A stretch of 51,132 nt of DNA from Solidesulfovibrio magneticus str. Maddingley MBC34 (GCA_000307955.1 ALAO01000022.1:1-51132); one strand, 5' to 3'. Counted from the stretch's first letter, positions 25,729 through 34,506 are shown. Numbers and translations are program-made. The notes: generated by a model not told the origin, from the letters alone.

Positions 25729-26871
25729 TTATTTCCCGGCGTACTTGTCCTGGCGGTGGATCACGGCCATGACGCCCTGGTTGTAGAGGTTTCGGGCAAA
25801 GCATTCGCAGGCGATGTCGCAGCCGGTGAGCATGTGCATGAACATGCTGCGGTTGCCCACGGCAATGCTGCGCTCGGCGATGGCCTCGCCGATGGTCCCG
25901 GTCGGCATCTCGCTGAAAAAGCCGGAATAGGGATAGGCTTTGTCGTCGGTGTCGTCCTGGTAGTAGCGGTAGCCGCCGTTGTGCTCGAAGATGCTGTGCT
26001 GGCCCTTGCTTATGGCCAGGAACTGGCCGTCGCCGGGTTCGTAGGCGAACCAGCCCCGGCCGTTGGCGCAGGTCTGGTAGGGCAGGGGAAACTGGCGGCA
26101 TCCCACGCCCTCGACCAGGGCCAGGGCCACCTTGTCGGTACGCAGCAGCTTGAGCAGCGCCGGCCGGATGTCCGTCAGGCTGGCCACCGGCCCGAGTTTG
26201 GTGCTTACCGGGATGACCGGGCTTGGCTGGGGAATCTTGTACAGCCGGCGCAGGGACGTGCCCTTCAAATAGTGGCCTTCCTTGACCGCGACCATGTGCT
26301 CCGGCAGACGTTCTCCGTCGGCTTGCGAGCCGCCGAAAAGGGACAGGATGTCGGCCTTGGCCGCCACATGGGCGATGGCCGGATGGTTGGCCAGCTTTTC
26401 GAGGTCCGCCGCCGAGGCGTCGTAGAGGCCGGCGTAGTGGGCGCACCAGTTGCTGGAAACGGCCAGTCCGTCCAGGCCTTCCAGGTCCACGGGCACGGCG
26501 GCCGGCACGAGTTCGCCTGTGCCGACCACGACCACGGTGAAGCCCGACTCCCGGGCGAAACGCTCCACGGCGGCGAAGGCACCGTCGATGCGGGCCTGCT
26601 CTTCGGCCTTGGTCAGAGGCGAATGGCGCAGGGAATAGAATTGTTCCGAAAAGCTTAAAAACGCGAACCGGGGAGCATAGCGTTCGACCAGCTCCAGGGC
26701 GACGTCGGCCACCCAGTCGTTGCAGGTCGCGTCGCGGTCGCCGGGATAGGGCCGGCGGCCGACGAGGCCGGCGACCATGTCGACCAGGGGGCCGCTTGCT
26801 TCCCGGGGTTGGCCGGTGCGCAGGTCCACGGTCTGCTGCCATTCGCGGGCGTCGAGGATGGCCAGGCTCAT
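25729..26871 (-). CDS. Unrecognised protein coupled to an AmrS-like radical SAM gene
   Basis: 380 aa, function unknown. The ATG at 26871 overlaps the stop of the radical SAM gene as ATGA, with AAGGAGG upstream. No signal peptide or membrane segment. The N-terminal half (RFAFLSFSEQFYSLRHSPLTKAEEQARIDGAF..., then FTVVVVGTGEL) faintly recalls alkaline-phosphatase-superfamily enzymes, but the metal-binding Asp/His pattern is not evident. The second half has several conserved-looking Cys (CRQFPLPYQTCANGRGW, GCDIACECFARN) and aromatic patches (NGGYRYYQDD). Its place after the radical SAM gene suggests that it works with that enzyme as partner or target. Confidence 0.75.
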   Translation of the reverse strand: MSLAILDAREWQQTVDLRTGQPREASGPLVDMVAGLVGRRPYPGDRDATCNDWVADVALELVERYAPRFAFLSFSEQFYSLRHSPLTKAEEQARIDGAFAAVERFARESGFTVVVVGTGELVPAAVPVDLEGLDGLAVSSNWCAHYAGLYDASAADLEKLANHPAIAHVAAKADILSLFGGSQADGERLPEHMVAVKEGHYLKGTSLRRLYKIPQPSPVIPVSTKLGPVASLTDIRPALLKLLRTDKVALALVEGVGCRQFPLPYQTCANGRGWFAYEPGDGQFLAISKGQHSIFEHNGGYRYYQDDTDDKAYPYSGFFSEMPTGTIGEAIAERSIAVGNRSMFMHMLTGCDIACECFARNLYNQGVMAVIHRQDKYAGK

Positions 26872-27881
26872 GAGCACGCCTCCTTGGCGGTTGCCGGGTC
26901 GATGTCGCCGCGCAGGGCGACAGCTTCGCCGCAGCGCGGACAGGCTCCTCCGTCCAGGTGCACGGCTTGGAGCCGGTCGCCGCCGCAGCCCAGGCTGTGG
27001 CGTTCGATGACGGCTTCGCCGCAGCCCGGGCACAGGGTGTTGACCCAGCGCGAGCCGATGAAATTGTGAAAATAGACGTAGTTCAACTTGCCCCGGGCGG
27101 CCGCCTCGACCTGAGCGCCCACGGCCGCCACGCTCGGGTAGTCCTCCTGGCGCATCTTGTACTCCGGCAGCAGCCGAAAGGCGTGCCAGGGAACGTCCGG
27201 CCCGACCCCGGCCAGGAAGTCGACCATTTCGCCAAGTTCGTGGCTGTTTATGCCCTCGATGACCGGAGTGGTCACCTCCACGTGGGTGGTCCGGGCCAGA
27301 TCCTTGATGTTGCGAAGGATCGGCCCCACGTCGGGAACGCCGAGATAGTCCCGGCAAAACTCGGGTGAAAGACCCTTTAAGCTCACGTTGACGCAGTCAA
27401 GTATCGCGCCCAGGCGCGCTGTCCCCTCGGGCGTGGCGTAGCCGTTGGTCAGGCAGCCCATGACCAGGCCGGCCGTTTTGGCGACGGCGGCCACGCGCTC
27501 CAGGGTCGGCAGGGAGACGGTGGGCTCGTTGACGGAAAAGACGATGGCCCGGCAGCCGCGCTTTCGGGCCACGGCCACGAGATCTTCCGGCGAAACGTCG
27601 AGCATGACGTCCTGCTGCCCGGCCGGATCGACCTTGACCACCTCGGCGTTGGCGCAATAGCGGCAGTCGAAGTTGCAGCCGGCCGTGCCGACCACCAGGC
27701 AGCGCGCTCCGGGCCAGGCATGGTAAAAGGGAATGGTCTCCATGCGGGCCGTGGCGTAGGCGCACCAGCGGTCGGGAAAGCGTTCCTCCACCTGGCCGCG
27801 CGGGGCATGATACATGCGGCAATAGCCGTAGGTGTCCGGTCCCAGCGGACAGCGCCGCTCACAGACATCGCAACGGATCAT
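26868..27881 (-). CDS. AmrS-like radical SAM enzyme (AmmeMemoRadiSam/PFL-activase related)
   Basis: 337 aa. The cluster motif C69xxxC73xxC76 sits in GTAGCNFDCRYCANAEV. It is preceded by an N-terminal Cys set (C4, C7, C11, C21) and followed by two CxxC pairs near the C-terminus (CPGCGEAV, CPRCGEAV), a zinc-ribbon-like tail. This matches the AmmeMemoRadiSam radical SAM component. The usual partner genes (system A and B) are not next to it; the 380-aa gene takes their place. Good AAGGAG ribosome binding site. It lies 53 bases after the ECF T component, so co-transcription is likely. The substrate of this family is not established. Confidence 0.8.
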   Translation of the reverse strand: MIRCDVCERRCPLGPDTYGYCRMYHAPRGQVEERFPDRWCAYATARMETIPFYHAWPGARCLVVGTAGCNFDCRYCANAEVVKVDPAGQQDVMLDVSPEDLVAVARKRGCRAIVFSVNEPTVSLPTLERVAAVAKTAGLVMGCLTNGYATPEGTARLGAILDCVNVSLKGLSPEFCRDYLGVPDVGPILRNIKDLARTTHVEVTTPVIEGINSHELGEMVDFLAGVGPDVPWHAFRLLPEYKMRQEDYPSVAAVGAQVEAAARGKLNYVYFHNFIGSRWVNTLCPGCGEAVIERHSLGCGGDRLQAVHLDGGACPRCGEAVALRGDIDPATAKEACS

Positions 27882-27934
27882 GAGAGCTCCTTGGCGAGAC
27901 GATCATTGGTGTTTCCGCTTCGGTTTCGTTGGCG

Positions 27935-28642
27935 TCAAGCGCTGAGAGGCAGCAGCCACACGGCGACGGCCGCCGCCAGCAGCGCGGTGTCGCCGACCCC
28001 AAGGGTTAAGCGCGAGGCCCTGGCCGGCGGCGCGCCGGATATGCCGCGCAGCTCCAGGGACAGAGCCAAGTCCGTGGAACGGCGCAGCTGGGCCAGGAAA
28101 ACCGGGATGAAAAGCGGCAGGAAATTTTTGGGGTTGCGCAGCCGCTTGGGGTCAAATCCCCGGCAGCGCTGGACTTCGACCACATGGGCGGCCAGGGAAA
28201 ACACGCTTGGCAACAGCGTGACCAGGGCCGAGCAGAAAAGCACCAGCTTTCCCGGCAACCGCAGCGCCCGCAAGGATAGGAGCAGATCGGAAAAGGTCGT
28301 CCACTTGACGACGAGGATGTCGGCCAGGAGCATGACTAAAAGGCGCAGCTCGAACACGGCCAGCCAGGAAAGCCCCAGCACAAGGCCTTCGCGCCAGGTG
28401 TCGGCCTTTTCCACCCCACCAAGCAGGAAAAGCGCGGCCAGGGTCGGCAGGGAGGCGACGCACACGCCAAGGGCCAGCCAGACGATGCGGTCGAACTGCC
28501 GCGAGGCGGCCAGGAGTCCGGCCAGGAGCAGGTTGACGCCGACCAGGATGCGCCAGTCCGGGCAGGCAAAGGCGTAGACGGAAAGCGACACGGCAAAGGC
28601 GCACTTGGACAGGGCGCTGGCCTGGCGAAGGACGGTCGTCAT
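27935..28642 (-). CDS. ECF transporter T component (EcfT/CbiQ family)
   Basis: 235 aa, several membrane segments. The coupling helices carry the two short Arg-Gly motifs of the family, seen as QRCRGFDP (about residue 160) and LELRGIS (about 197), which bind the ATPase grooves. The start overlaps the stop of the ATPase gene (ATGA). It provides the scaffold of an energy-coupling-factor importer. Module-specific because it sits in one operon with an S-type membrane protein and its own ATPase. Confidence 0.85.
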   Translation of the reverse strand: MTTVLRQASALSKCAFAVSLSVYAFACPDWRILVGVNLLLAGLLAASRQFDRIVWLALGVCVASLPTLAALFLLGGVEKADTWREGLVLGLSWLAVFELRLLVMLLADILVVKWTTFSDLLLSLRALRLPGKLVLFCSALVTLLPSVFSLAAHVVEVQRCRGFDPKRLRNPKNFLPLFIPVFLAQLRRSTDLALSLELRGISGAPPARASRLTLGVGDTALLAAAVAVWLLPLSA

Positions 28643-30066
28643 GGAGCCAGCCAGGGGTTTGGCCGGTCCGAGGCGACCCGGCCGTTGGCCAGGGTGACCC
28701 AGCGCGTGGCGGCCATGGCGGCAAAGGCCTCCTCATGGGTGGCCAGGAGCACGGCCCGGCCGTTTACCGCCTGGCGACGGACCTCGGCGGCCATGGCCGC
28801 CATGTTGGCCGCGTCCAGGCCCGTGGTCGGCTCGTCCAGGCACAACACGGCCGGCTCGGCCACCAGGATGGCGGCCAGGCACAGCCGGCGTTTTTCGCCA
28901 AAGCTCAAGGAAAAGGGCGCGCGATCAAGCAGATCGCCAAGCCCGAAGCCGGCCAGGGCGGCGCGGCAGCGAGCCAGCCGTTCTTCGGGCTCAACGCCGC
29001 GATTTTCCAGCCAGTAGCCGCATTCGGCAGCCACGGTGTGGGCGAAAATCTGTTCTTCGGGATTCTGAAACATCAGCCCCACGTCGTGGGCGGCCGTCAG
29101 TCCCGCCCTCAGGGCGACGCGGCCGGGGGCCGGCTTGCCCAGGCCCTTGATGAGCCGCAGGAGCGTGGACTTGCCGGCCCCGTTGGCCCCGAGCAGGGCC
29201 ACGACCTCGCCCGGGCGCACGGCCAGGTCCAGGCCGTCCAGGATCGGCGCATCCGGGGTGTAGCCGAACCGCAGGCCATGGAGTTCGACCAGGGGTGCGG
29301 CGTCCAGCGAGGGCGGTGAAAACGGCGGCAGGGCGGCCAGGGCTTCGGCCCAATCCTCAGCCTCGGAGACACCTGCGTCCCGGGTTTCCCCGGCGCTTGC
29401 CGGGCCGTCGTGGACGATGCGTCCGCCGTCCAGGGCAATCAGGCGGTCGGCGAACCCGGCCAGACGTTTCCGGTCGTGTTCGATGACCAGGATGATCCAG
29501 CCGTTTTCCCGGCTCAGTTCCGTCAGATGGGCAAAGAGCCGGTCGGCGGCGGCGGCGTCGAGGTAGCTGGTGGGTTCGTCCAGGAGCAGCACTCGCGGTT
29601 CCATGGCCAGCATGGACAGAACGGCCGTCAATTGTTTCTGCCCCAGGGACAGGCTTCCCAGTGAGGCTTGGCTACGGTCGGCAAAGCCGTAGCGGCCAAG
29701 GAGCGTCTCGGCGGTTTGCCGGCAGCGCGTTTCGTCCTCACCCCGGGCGAGCAGGGCCAGGGCCAGCTCGTCGTAGACGGTGCGGCAAAAGAGTTGGGCC
29801 TCGGGATTCTGACCCACCAGCCCGGCAAAGCCTATCGGCGCGCCGTCCGTCCCGTCGCGTCCGGCATAGGCCAGCCGGCCGTCGGTGCGGCCGGCCAGGG
29901 CCAGTTTGTGCGCGCCGCACAGGTGGTAGCCCAGCGTCGATTTGCCCGAGCCCGACGGCCCGACGATGCCCACCCGCTCCCCCTGGCCGATGCGAAGGGT
30001 CGCCTCGGCCAGGGTGGGGCAACTCGCGCCGGCCGGCACGAAGGAGACGTTTTCCAGTTCGATCAT
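28639..30066 (-). CDS. ECF transporter ATPase with two fused ABC domains
   Basis: 475 aa from the ATG at 30066. Domain 1 has Walker A GPSGSGKSTL (36-45), signature SLSLGQKQ and Walker B VLLLDEPTSYLD. Domain 2 has Walker A GANGAGKSTLL, signature FSLSFGEKR and Walker B VLCLDEPTTGLD, each followed by the expected His-switch (VIEHD, ATHEE). It combines EcfA1 and EcfA2 in one chain. Start and stop each overlap the neighbouring gene by four bases, so translation of S, A and T parts is coupled. Confidence 0.9.
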   Translation of the reverse strand: MIELENVSFVPAGASCPTLAEATLRIGQGERVGIVGPSGSGKSTLGYHLCGAHKLALAGRTDGRLAYAGRDGTDGAPIGFAGLVGQNPEAQLFCRTVYDELALALLARGEDETRCRQTAETLLGRYGFADRSQASLGSLSLGQKQLTAVLSMLAMEPRVLLLDEPTSYLDAAAADRLFAHLTELSRENGWIILVIEHDRKRLAGFADRLIALDGGRIVHDGPASAGETRDAGVSEAEDWAEALAALPPFSPPSLDAAPLVELHGLRFGYTPDAPILDGLDLAVRPGEVVALLGANGAGKSTLLRLIKGLGKPAPGRVALRAGLTAAHDVGLMFQNPEEQIFAHTVAAECGYWLENRGVEPEERLARCRAALAGFGLGDLLDRAPFSLSFGEKRRLCLAAILVAEPAVLCLDEPTTGLDAANMAAMAAEVRRQAVNGRAVLLATHEEAFAAMAATRWVTLANGRVASDRPNPWLAP

Positions 30067-30647
30067 GGCTGGCGCAGCATGGCCACGACGTGGAGGTCCT
30101 TGATGCGTCGCCAGACGGTAAGGGCCAGATAGACGCCAAAGCCGTTGATGAGCACAGAGGTGACAAGCGAGATGCCGAACAGGGCCTTGGTGGCCGTGGC
30201 CCAAGGCATGCCCAAGGCCACGCGCACGCCCATGGCCGCCGTGGGGCCGAGCAGACCGCCGCAAATCATGGCGAGGTAGGCCCGGGCCCGGGGCAGGGAG
30301 GCGCGCAGCACGGTAAAAAGCACGTCAAACACCACGCCCTGGACCAGGGCCGGCACGAGCTTCATGACGCCCGGCTGGCCGCCGGCCGCCGGCATGAACG
30401 CGGCGGCCAGCAACCCCCAGGCCAGTTCGAAGGCGATGAGCGTGCCGAAGCGGTCGATCATGAGCCGGGTGAGCGTCATGAGCATGACCGAGACGAGCAT
30501 TTCCAGCCGGGCCACCTCGTGGATGGCCGTGAGCTGCAGCGCGGTCTTGAAGACCATGCCCCAGCCGAAGTCCAGGGCCACCATGGAGGCGAAGAACACC
30601 ACCTGGGCGGTGGACAGGCCCGGCCGGCGGTCGGCTAGAACTTGCAT
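30063..30647 (-). CDS. Probable ECF S component (substrate-binding membrane protein)
   Basis: 194 aa with about five hydrophobic segments (VVFFASMVALDFGWGMVF, LEMLVSVMLMTLTRLMI, LIAFELAWGLLAAAF, AYLAMICGGLLGPTAAMG, ALFGISLVTSVLINGFGVYLAL). S components differ strongly in sequence and I cannot assign a substrate; the call rests on size, topology and its place directly before the ECF ATPase and T genes. The ATG lies inside the 3' end of the TonB-dependent receptor gene (13-bp overlap), so uptake across both membranes is genetically linked. Confidence 0.65.
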   Translation of the reverse strand: MQVLADRRPGLSTAQVVFFASMVALDFGWGMVFKTALQLTAIHEVARLEMLVSVMLMTLTRLMIDRFGTLIAFELAWGLLAAAFMPAAGGQPGVMKLVPALVQGVVFDVLFTVLRASLPRARAYLAMICGGLLGPTAAMGVRVALGMPWATATKALFGISLVTSVLINGFGVYLALTVWRRIKDLHVVAMLRQP

Positions 30648-32719
30648 GACATTTCCAGGTACAGCGCGCGCCCGGTGTTGACGGAATTGGGGTTGTGGGC
30701 GGTGTAGTACTGGTGGTTGAGCAGGTTTTCGCCGGTGAGCGAAACGCTGATCCTGTCGCCGTAGGTTCCCAGGAAGTCCAGGTTGCGCCAGAGCTTGGCG
30801 TTGACCAGGGCGTGGGGCGGAATGATGTTGGCGTCGGTGTTGAGGTCGTCGCCGTACATGAGGCCCACGTACTGCACGCCAAGCTTGCTGTTGAGGTACT
30901 TGTTCAGCCACGTGAAGCCGACGTTAAACGAATTCTGCGGCACGTAGGGCAAGAGCTTGCCCACGAGATCGGGCCGGCCCGGGAAGTCGGCCACCCGTGA
31001 GTCGTTGAAGGTGTAGTTGGCGAAAAGCGTGAACTTCTTCATGATGTCGAAGCCCGAGAACTTGAACGGATCATATTCGCCGTTGAGTTCCGCGCCCCAG
31101 ATCTGCACCTGGCCGATATTCTGCTTTTGCATGATGCCGGGCGTCACGGTGACGTAGGACTGGAAGTCGCGGCCCACGGAGAAGTAGCCCGAACCCGAGA
31201 AGCGCAGGTTCTCCAGCGGCGCGTAATCCGAGCCGACTTCGAAGGAGTCGAGCTTTTCCGGCCCAAGCGACGGGTTGGAGATTTTGGAGCCGCCCTTCAT
31301 CTTGCCGGTGCGGTACATGTCGTCCAGAAGCGGGGCGCGGAAGGCGTGGCCGTAGGACAGGTAGGCGCTCAAATTATCCATGAAGAAGTACTTGGCCGAG
31401 GCCCGGGGGCTCCAGTCGTCCCAGTTATGGTCCGGGTAGTACTCGGTGTACTTGCTCAGGTTCGTGATGTTGGTGTCGTAGTGGCCGTCGAAGGTGGTGG
31501 CGTTGTCGTAGCGCAGGCCGGCCAGGAAGATGAGCTTGTCGTCGAGGAACTTGAGCTGATCCTGGAAGAAAACGCCGTAGCTGCGGATCTTGCCGTAGTC
31601 GGTGGCGAAGTTGGTGTTGGTGCGGTAGTAGTCCGTGCCGTCCATGATGCCCAGGCTGTAGTCGAAGCCGGCGGTGAAGGTGTTAAACCCCCACTCCTTG
31701 GAGACGTTGGAGAGCAGGCCGTACTGCTTGCGGTTCACCTTGGCGTCGTAACGGCTATACTTGGAGATGTCGGTGACGTCGGACCAGGATTCGTTGACGC
31801 GGGTGTAGTTGATGTTGGTGAAGTAGGCGTTGACCACGGCCGACCAGCCTTCCCAGGAGCCGGTGAATTTCCCCTGCCAGGCGTCGGTGTCGTATTCGCG
31901 GTGCACGCCGTCGGAGGCGAAGTATTTCGTGCCTTCGCCGGCCCGCTGGCTGTCGTTCGTGTACTGGAATTCCAGGTTGTTGTTGGCGTTGATGTCCCAG
32001 CCGAGCTTGGCGTTGACGGTGCCTTCCCGGATGAACTCCTTGACGGACCAGGGCGTCTGCTCGTCGCTGGGGGTGGCCATGTAGCCGGGCGAGGTGTGGT
32101 AAAGCCCCGAGGCGCGGGCGTAGAGCGCCGTGGGCTCCTCGGAGGTGCGCCCGGCCAGCACGCCCCGCAGCTTCCAGTCGTCATAGGTGCCGTAGCTGGT
32201 CGAGGCCATGCCGGAGACGACCTTGGTCGGCTTTTCGGTGATGATGTTGATGACGCCGCCCATGGCGTTGTTGCCGTAGATGGAGGCGGCCGGGCCTTTT
32301 AACACCTCGATGCGCTTGACGTCTTCAAGATTGATGCGGTTCCAGTTGACGTCGCCCATGTCCGAGGTGTTTTGCGGCACGCCGTCGATGAGGACCAGGG
32401 TGCGGCCCTGCTCATTGCCCAGGCCGCGCAGGGAAACCACCGACTTGAAGCTGTAGATGCCGCTTGGCCGCTCCACGTGGACGCCGGAGATGTAGGACAG
32501 GGCCTCGTCCACGGTCTGGACGGGCAGGTCCTTGAGCTCCTGGCGGGTGATGACGGCCACCCGACCGGGCACGTCCTTCATCGGCTGCTCGGTGCGGGTC
32601 GCCGTGACCACCATTTCATCCATGTTGGCGGCCATTTCCCCGGGATCGGTCTGAGCCGGGGCCAAGGACGGCGCAAGGGCGCAACACAGCGCCAACGACG
32701 CAATAACCAGACGCTTCAT
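30635..32719 (-). CDS. TonB-dependent outer membrane receptor
   Basis: 694 aa from the ATG at 32719 (GGAGGA seven bases upstream). Signal peptide MKRLVIASLALCCALAPSLA to about residue 22, then a TonB box DEMVVTATR, the plug domain (VPGRVAVITRQELKDLP, GPAASIYGNNAMGGVINIITEKP) and a 22-strand barrel ending in the aromatic-terminated YLEMSCKF. The barrel loops are rich in Tyr, Asn and Asp. Close in style to cobalamin, siderophore or metal-chelate receptors, but the ligand cannot be read. First gene of the ECF/radical SAM operon; TonB is encoded divergently. Confidence 0.92.
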   Translation of the reverse strand: MKRLVIASLALCCALAPSLAPAQTDPGEMAANMDEMVVTATRTEQPMKDVPGRVAVITRQELKDLPVQTVDEALSYISGVHVERPSGIYSFKSVVSLRGLGNEQGRTLVLIDGVPQNTSDMGDVNWNRINLEDVKRIEVLKGPAASIYGNNAMGGVINIITEKPTKVVSGMASTSYGTYDDWKLRGVLAGRTSEEPTALYARASGLYHTSPGYMATPSDEQTPWSVKEFIREGTVNAKLGWDINANNNLEFQYTNDSQRAGEGTKYFASDGVHREYDTDAWQGKFTGSWEGWSAVVNAYFTNINYTRVNESWSDVTDISKYSRYDAKVNRKQYGLLSNVSKEWGFNTFTAGFDYSLGIMDGTDYYRTNTNFATDYGKIRSYGVFFQDQLKFLDDKLIFLAGLRYDNATTFDGHYDTNITNLSKYTEYYPDHNWDDWSPRASAKYFFMDNLSAYLSYGHAFRAPLLDDMYRTGKMKGGSKISNPSLGPEKLDSFEVGSDYAPLENLRFSGSGYFSVGRDFQSYVTVTPGIMQKQNIGQVQIWGAELNGEYDPFKFSGFDIMKKFTLFANYTFNDSRVADFPGRPDLVGKLLPYVPQNSFNVGFTWLNKYLNSKLGVQYVGLMYGDDLNTDANIIPPHALVNAKLWRNLDFLGTYGDRISVSLTGENLLNHQYYTAHNPNSVNTGRALYLEMSCKF

Positions 32720-32862
32720 ACAACTCCTCCGCAAGACCCATCGGTGTCGGATGCCGTTCCCACTCCTTGCCGTGATGGTCGCCGTGGCGTGCCCGGTTTC
32801 GGGCGCACCCTTTTGCGCAAGCCGCGCGTCTGTTCCGCCGCCCTCCGGCCCAGGGGGTTCGC

Positions 32863-32876
32863 CGCCACATGTGGCG
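32863..32876. repeat. Perfect 14-bp palindrome in the receptor leader
   Basis: CGCCACATGTGGCG, 144 bases before the receptor start. It may be an RNA hairpin or a protein-binding site. Confidence 0.35.
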
Positions 32877-33013
32877 AGTACCCTTTGTCCGGCCGGCGGC
32901 TGTCCCCGTCCGCGCGCTGGCTTGCGCTCCCGGCTTTTGCCGGGCGATCGACGACGCCAGAATCTGCCGCCGAGGCGGCCCCTCTCATACTCGACATCCG
33001 CTAAGTAACTTTA

Positions 33014-33045
33014 ACTGTCACGAATAATAGAATTCAAATGACAGT
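33014..33045. promoter_or_regulatory. Operator candidate in the divergent region
   Basis: ACTGTCA-N18-TGACAGT, a perfect 7-bp-arm inverted repeat with an AT-rich centre, at the edge of the AT-rich part of the divergent gap. The placement suits a regulator acting on both operons, but no regulator gene is visible in either arm. Confidence 0.4.
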
Positions 33046-33492
33046 GTATTTTTTAATCGAAAGAGGCAGCTCTGTATGGTGTTAGGTATGATGCACAGCT
33101 TCGCCAAATGAGCTTGACTTTGGCCGGATGTATGGGAAAAATTTAATAAAAGCAACGGTTCACGATTAATTAATGAAGCGTGATCGTTTTGGGTTATTTT
33201 GTCATTTCTCTGTTATTTTGTCTGGCATGACGTTGATTGTGTATGTAGTTGTCCTTATATTGTCTGAAAGTGCATGTGAAAACGGCCATAAAATTTTGTT
33301 TGGAAACATTTTGGGATTGGTTGGACACGAGGGCAAAGAAAACGGACTGCGGATATCGTCTGAAATAGTTCAAGAAACAGGGTGATGGCCGCGACGTGGC
33401 CCGTCTCGGGGCGCTGCCGTTGCGGTCGCGTCCCGGCCGTCCGGGCAAAGGCTCAGCCGTAAGCCAATCCACCAAGGGGAGCATGGCCTGAT

Positions 33493-34506
33493 ATGACGAC
33501 CATGGCCGATGACAAGGCTTTTGATGACGCCAGCTTGGCCGCTCTGGCCTGCTGCCTGAACACGGCTGTCCCGGCTCGGTCCGGCCAGGCGCGGCCATGG
33601 CTGTGCGCGGCGGTTTCCTGCGCGCTGCACGGCCTGGCCGTCATCGGCGTGGTCTGGGCCGGGCTGCTCGACCTGTCCCATGACCTGCCCGTGGTCGAAC
33701 CGGTGGTGGAGATCGATCTGGCCGGCCTGTCCGGCCCGGCCGGCGCGGGCGGCGATGGCCGTCTGCCCGGTGGCGGTGACGGGCTGCCTGTTGCCGCTGC
33801 CGGCCCGGACGCGTCCCTTGCGCCAGCCGTTGCGGCCGCGGATGTCGCGCCGCTGCCGGAGGCCGCGCCAACCCTTGCGGAGAAGCCTGCCGCGCCGCCC
33901 GAAACCGTGCTGCTGCCGGACCCCGAAGCGCCCAAGCCGCCCGAGCCTCGGTCCGAGCCGGAGCCCCAGCCGCTCAAACCCCAACCCCAAGCCAAGCCGC
34001 CGGCCAAACCTCCGGCCAAGGCCTTGCGTCCCCAGGAGAAGCCGACAGCGGCCAAGGCCGTCGCGGCCGCGCCCGAAGCGCTCCATACGCCGGCCGAGGC
34101 CGCGCCGGGACCGCTCGGCACGGGTCCAGCCGGCCACGGCGACGGCCATGGGCCGGGACATGGCCCGGGCCATGGCGGTTTCGGCGGCGAAGGGCCGGGC
34201 GGGGGCGGCGGCGGCGACTACATCGGCCAGTTCGGCCAGGGCGATGGGCCGTGCTTCCGCCGCCGGTCCTTGCCCGCCTATCCCAGCGAGGCCAAGCGGG
34301 CCAATCAGGAGGGCAAGGTGTCGTTGCGCCTTTTTATCGACGCCTCCGGCGGGCTGCGAAACGTCGAGGTGCTGGAGCACAGCGGCCTGGAATTCGCGGA
34401 AGAGGCGGTCAAGGCCGTTCGGGCCTCGTCCTTTTCCCCGGCCAAACGCGGCGGCCAGGCCGTGGCCAGCCGGGCGACGCTCACCATCCGTTTCAGGATC
34501 AACTGA
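33493..34506 (+). CDS. tonB: TonB family energy transducer
   Basis: 337 aa. One N-terminal membrane anchor (WLCAAVSCALHGLAVIGVVW, residues 36-55), a long Pro/Ala/Lys/Glu-rich periplasmic linker (about 85-200), a Gly/His stretch (GHGDGHGPGHGPGHGGFGG, about 215-235), then a C-terminal TonB domain (about 255-337): LPAYPSEAKRANQEGKVSLRLFIDASGGLRNVEVLEHSG...LTIRFRIN. It transfers proton-motive energy to outer membrane receptors; the likely client is the receptor encoded divergently. The His-rich linker is unusual and could bind metal. No exbB or exbD gene is present in the window. Confidence 0.88.
   Translation: MTTMADDKAFDDASLAALACCLNTAVPARSGQARPWLCAAVSCALHGLAVIGVVWAGLLDLSHDLPVVEPVVEIDLAGLSGPAGAGGDGRLPGGGDGLPVAAAGPDASLAPAVAAADVAPLPEAAPTLAEKPAAPPETVLLPDPEAPKPPEPRSEPEPQPLKPQPQAKPPAKPPAKALRPQEKPTAAKAVAAAPEALHTPAEAAPGPLGTGPAGHGDGHGPGHGPGHGGFGGEGPGGGGGGDYIGQFGQGDGPCFRRRSLPAYPSEAKRANQEGKVSLRLFIDASGGLRNVEVLEHSGLEFAEEAVKAVRASSFSPAKRGGQAVASRATLTIRFRIN

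Larger units (their letters stand above)
32720..33492. other. Divergent control region between the receptor and tonB operons
   Basis: The left part (32720-33000) is GC-rich and would be a 280-nt structured leader of the receptor mRNA, with hairpins at 32789-32808, 32863-32876 and 32929-32944. I could not match it to a known riboswitch core. The right part (33001-33400) is AT-rich and contains the inverted repeat at 33014-33045. A 70-codon frame at 33173-33385 has one hydrophobic segment but no ribosome binding site. Confidence 0.5.

Noticed and set aside
32740-33000. Cobalamin or molybdenum cofactor riboswitch upstream of the TonB-dependent receptor
   Set aside because: Hairpins are present, but I could not line up the conserved cores of these riboswitches; reported only as a structured leader.
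33173-33385. 70-codon frame with one hydrophobic segment in the AT-rich part of the divergent gap
   Set aside because: No ribosome binding site, no recognisable domain, and it covers likely promoter sequence; more easily explained by AT-rich control DNA.
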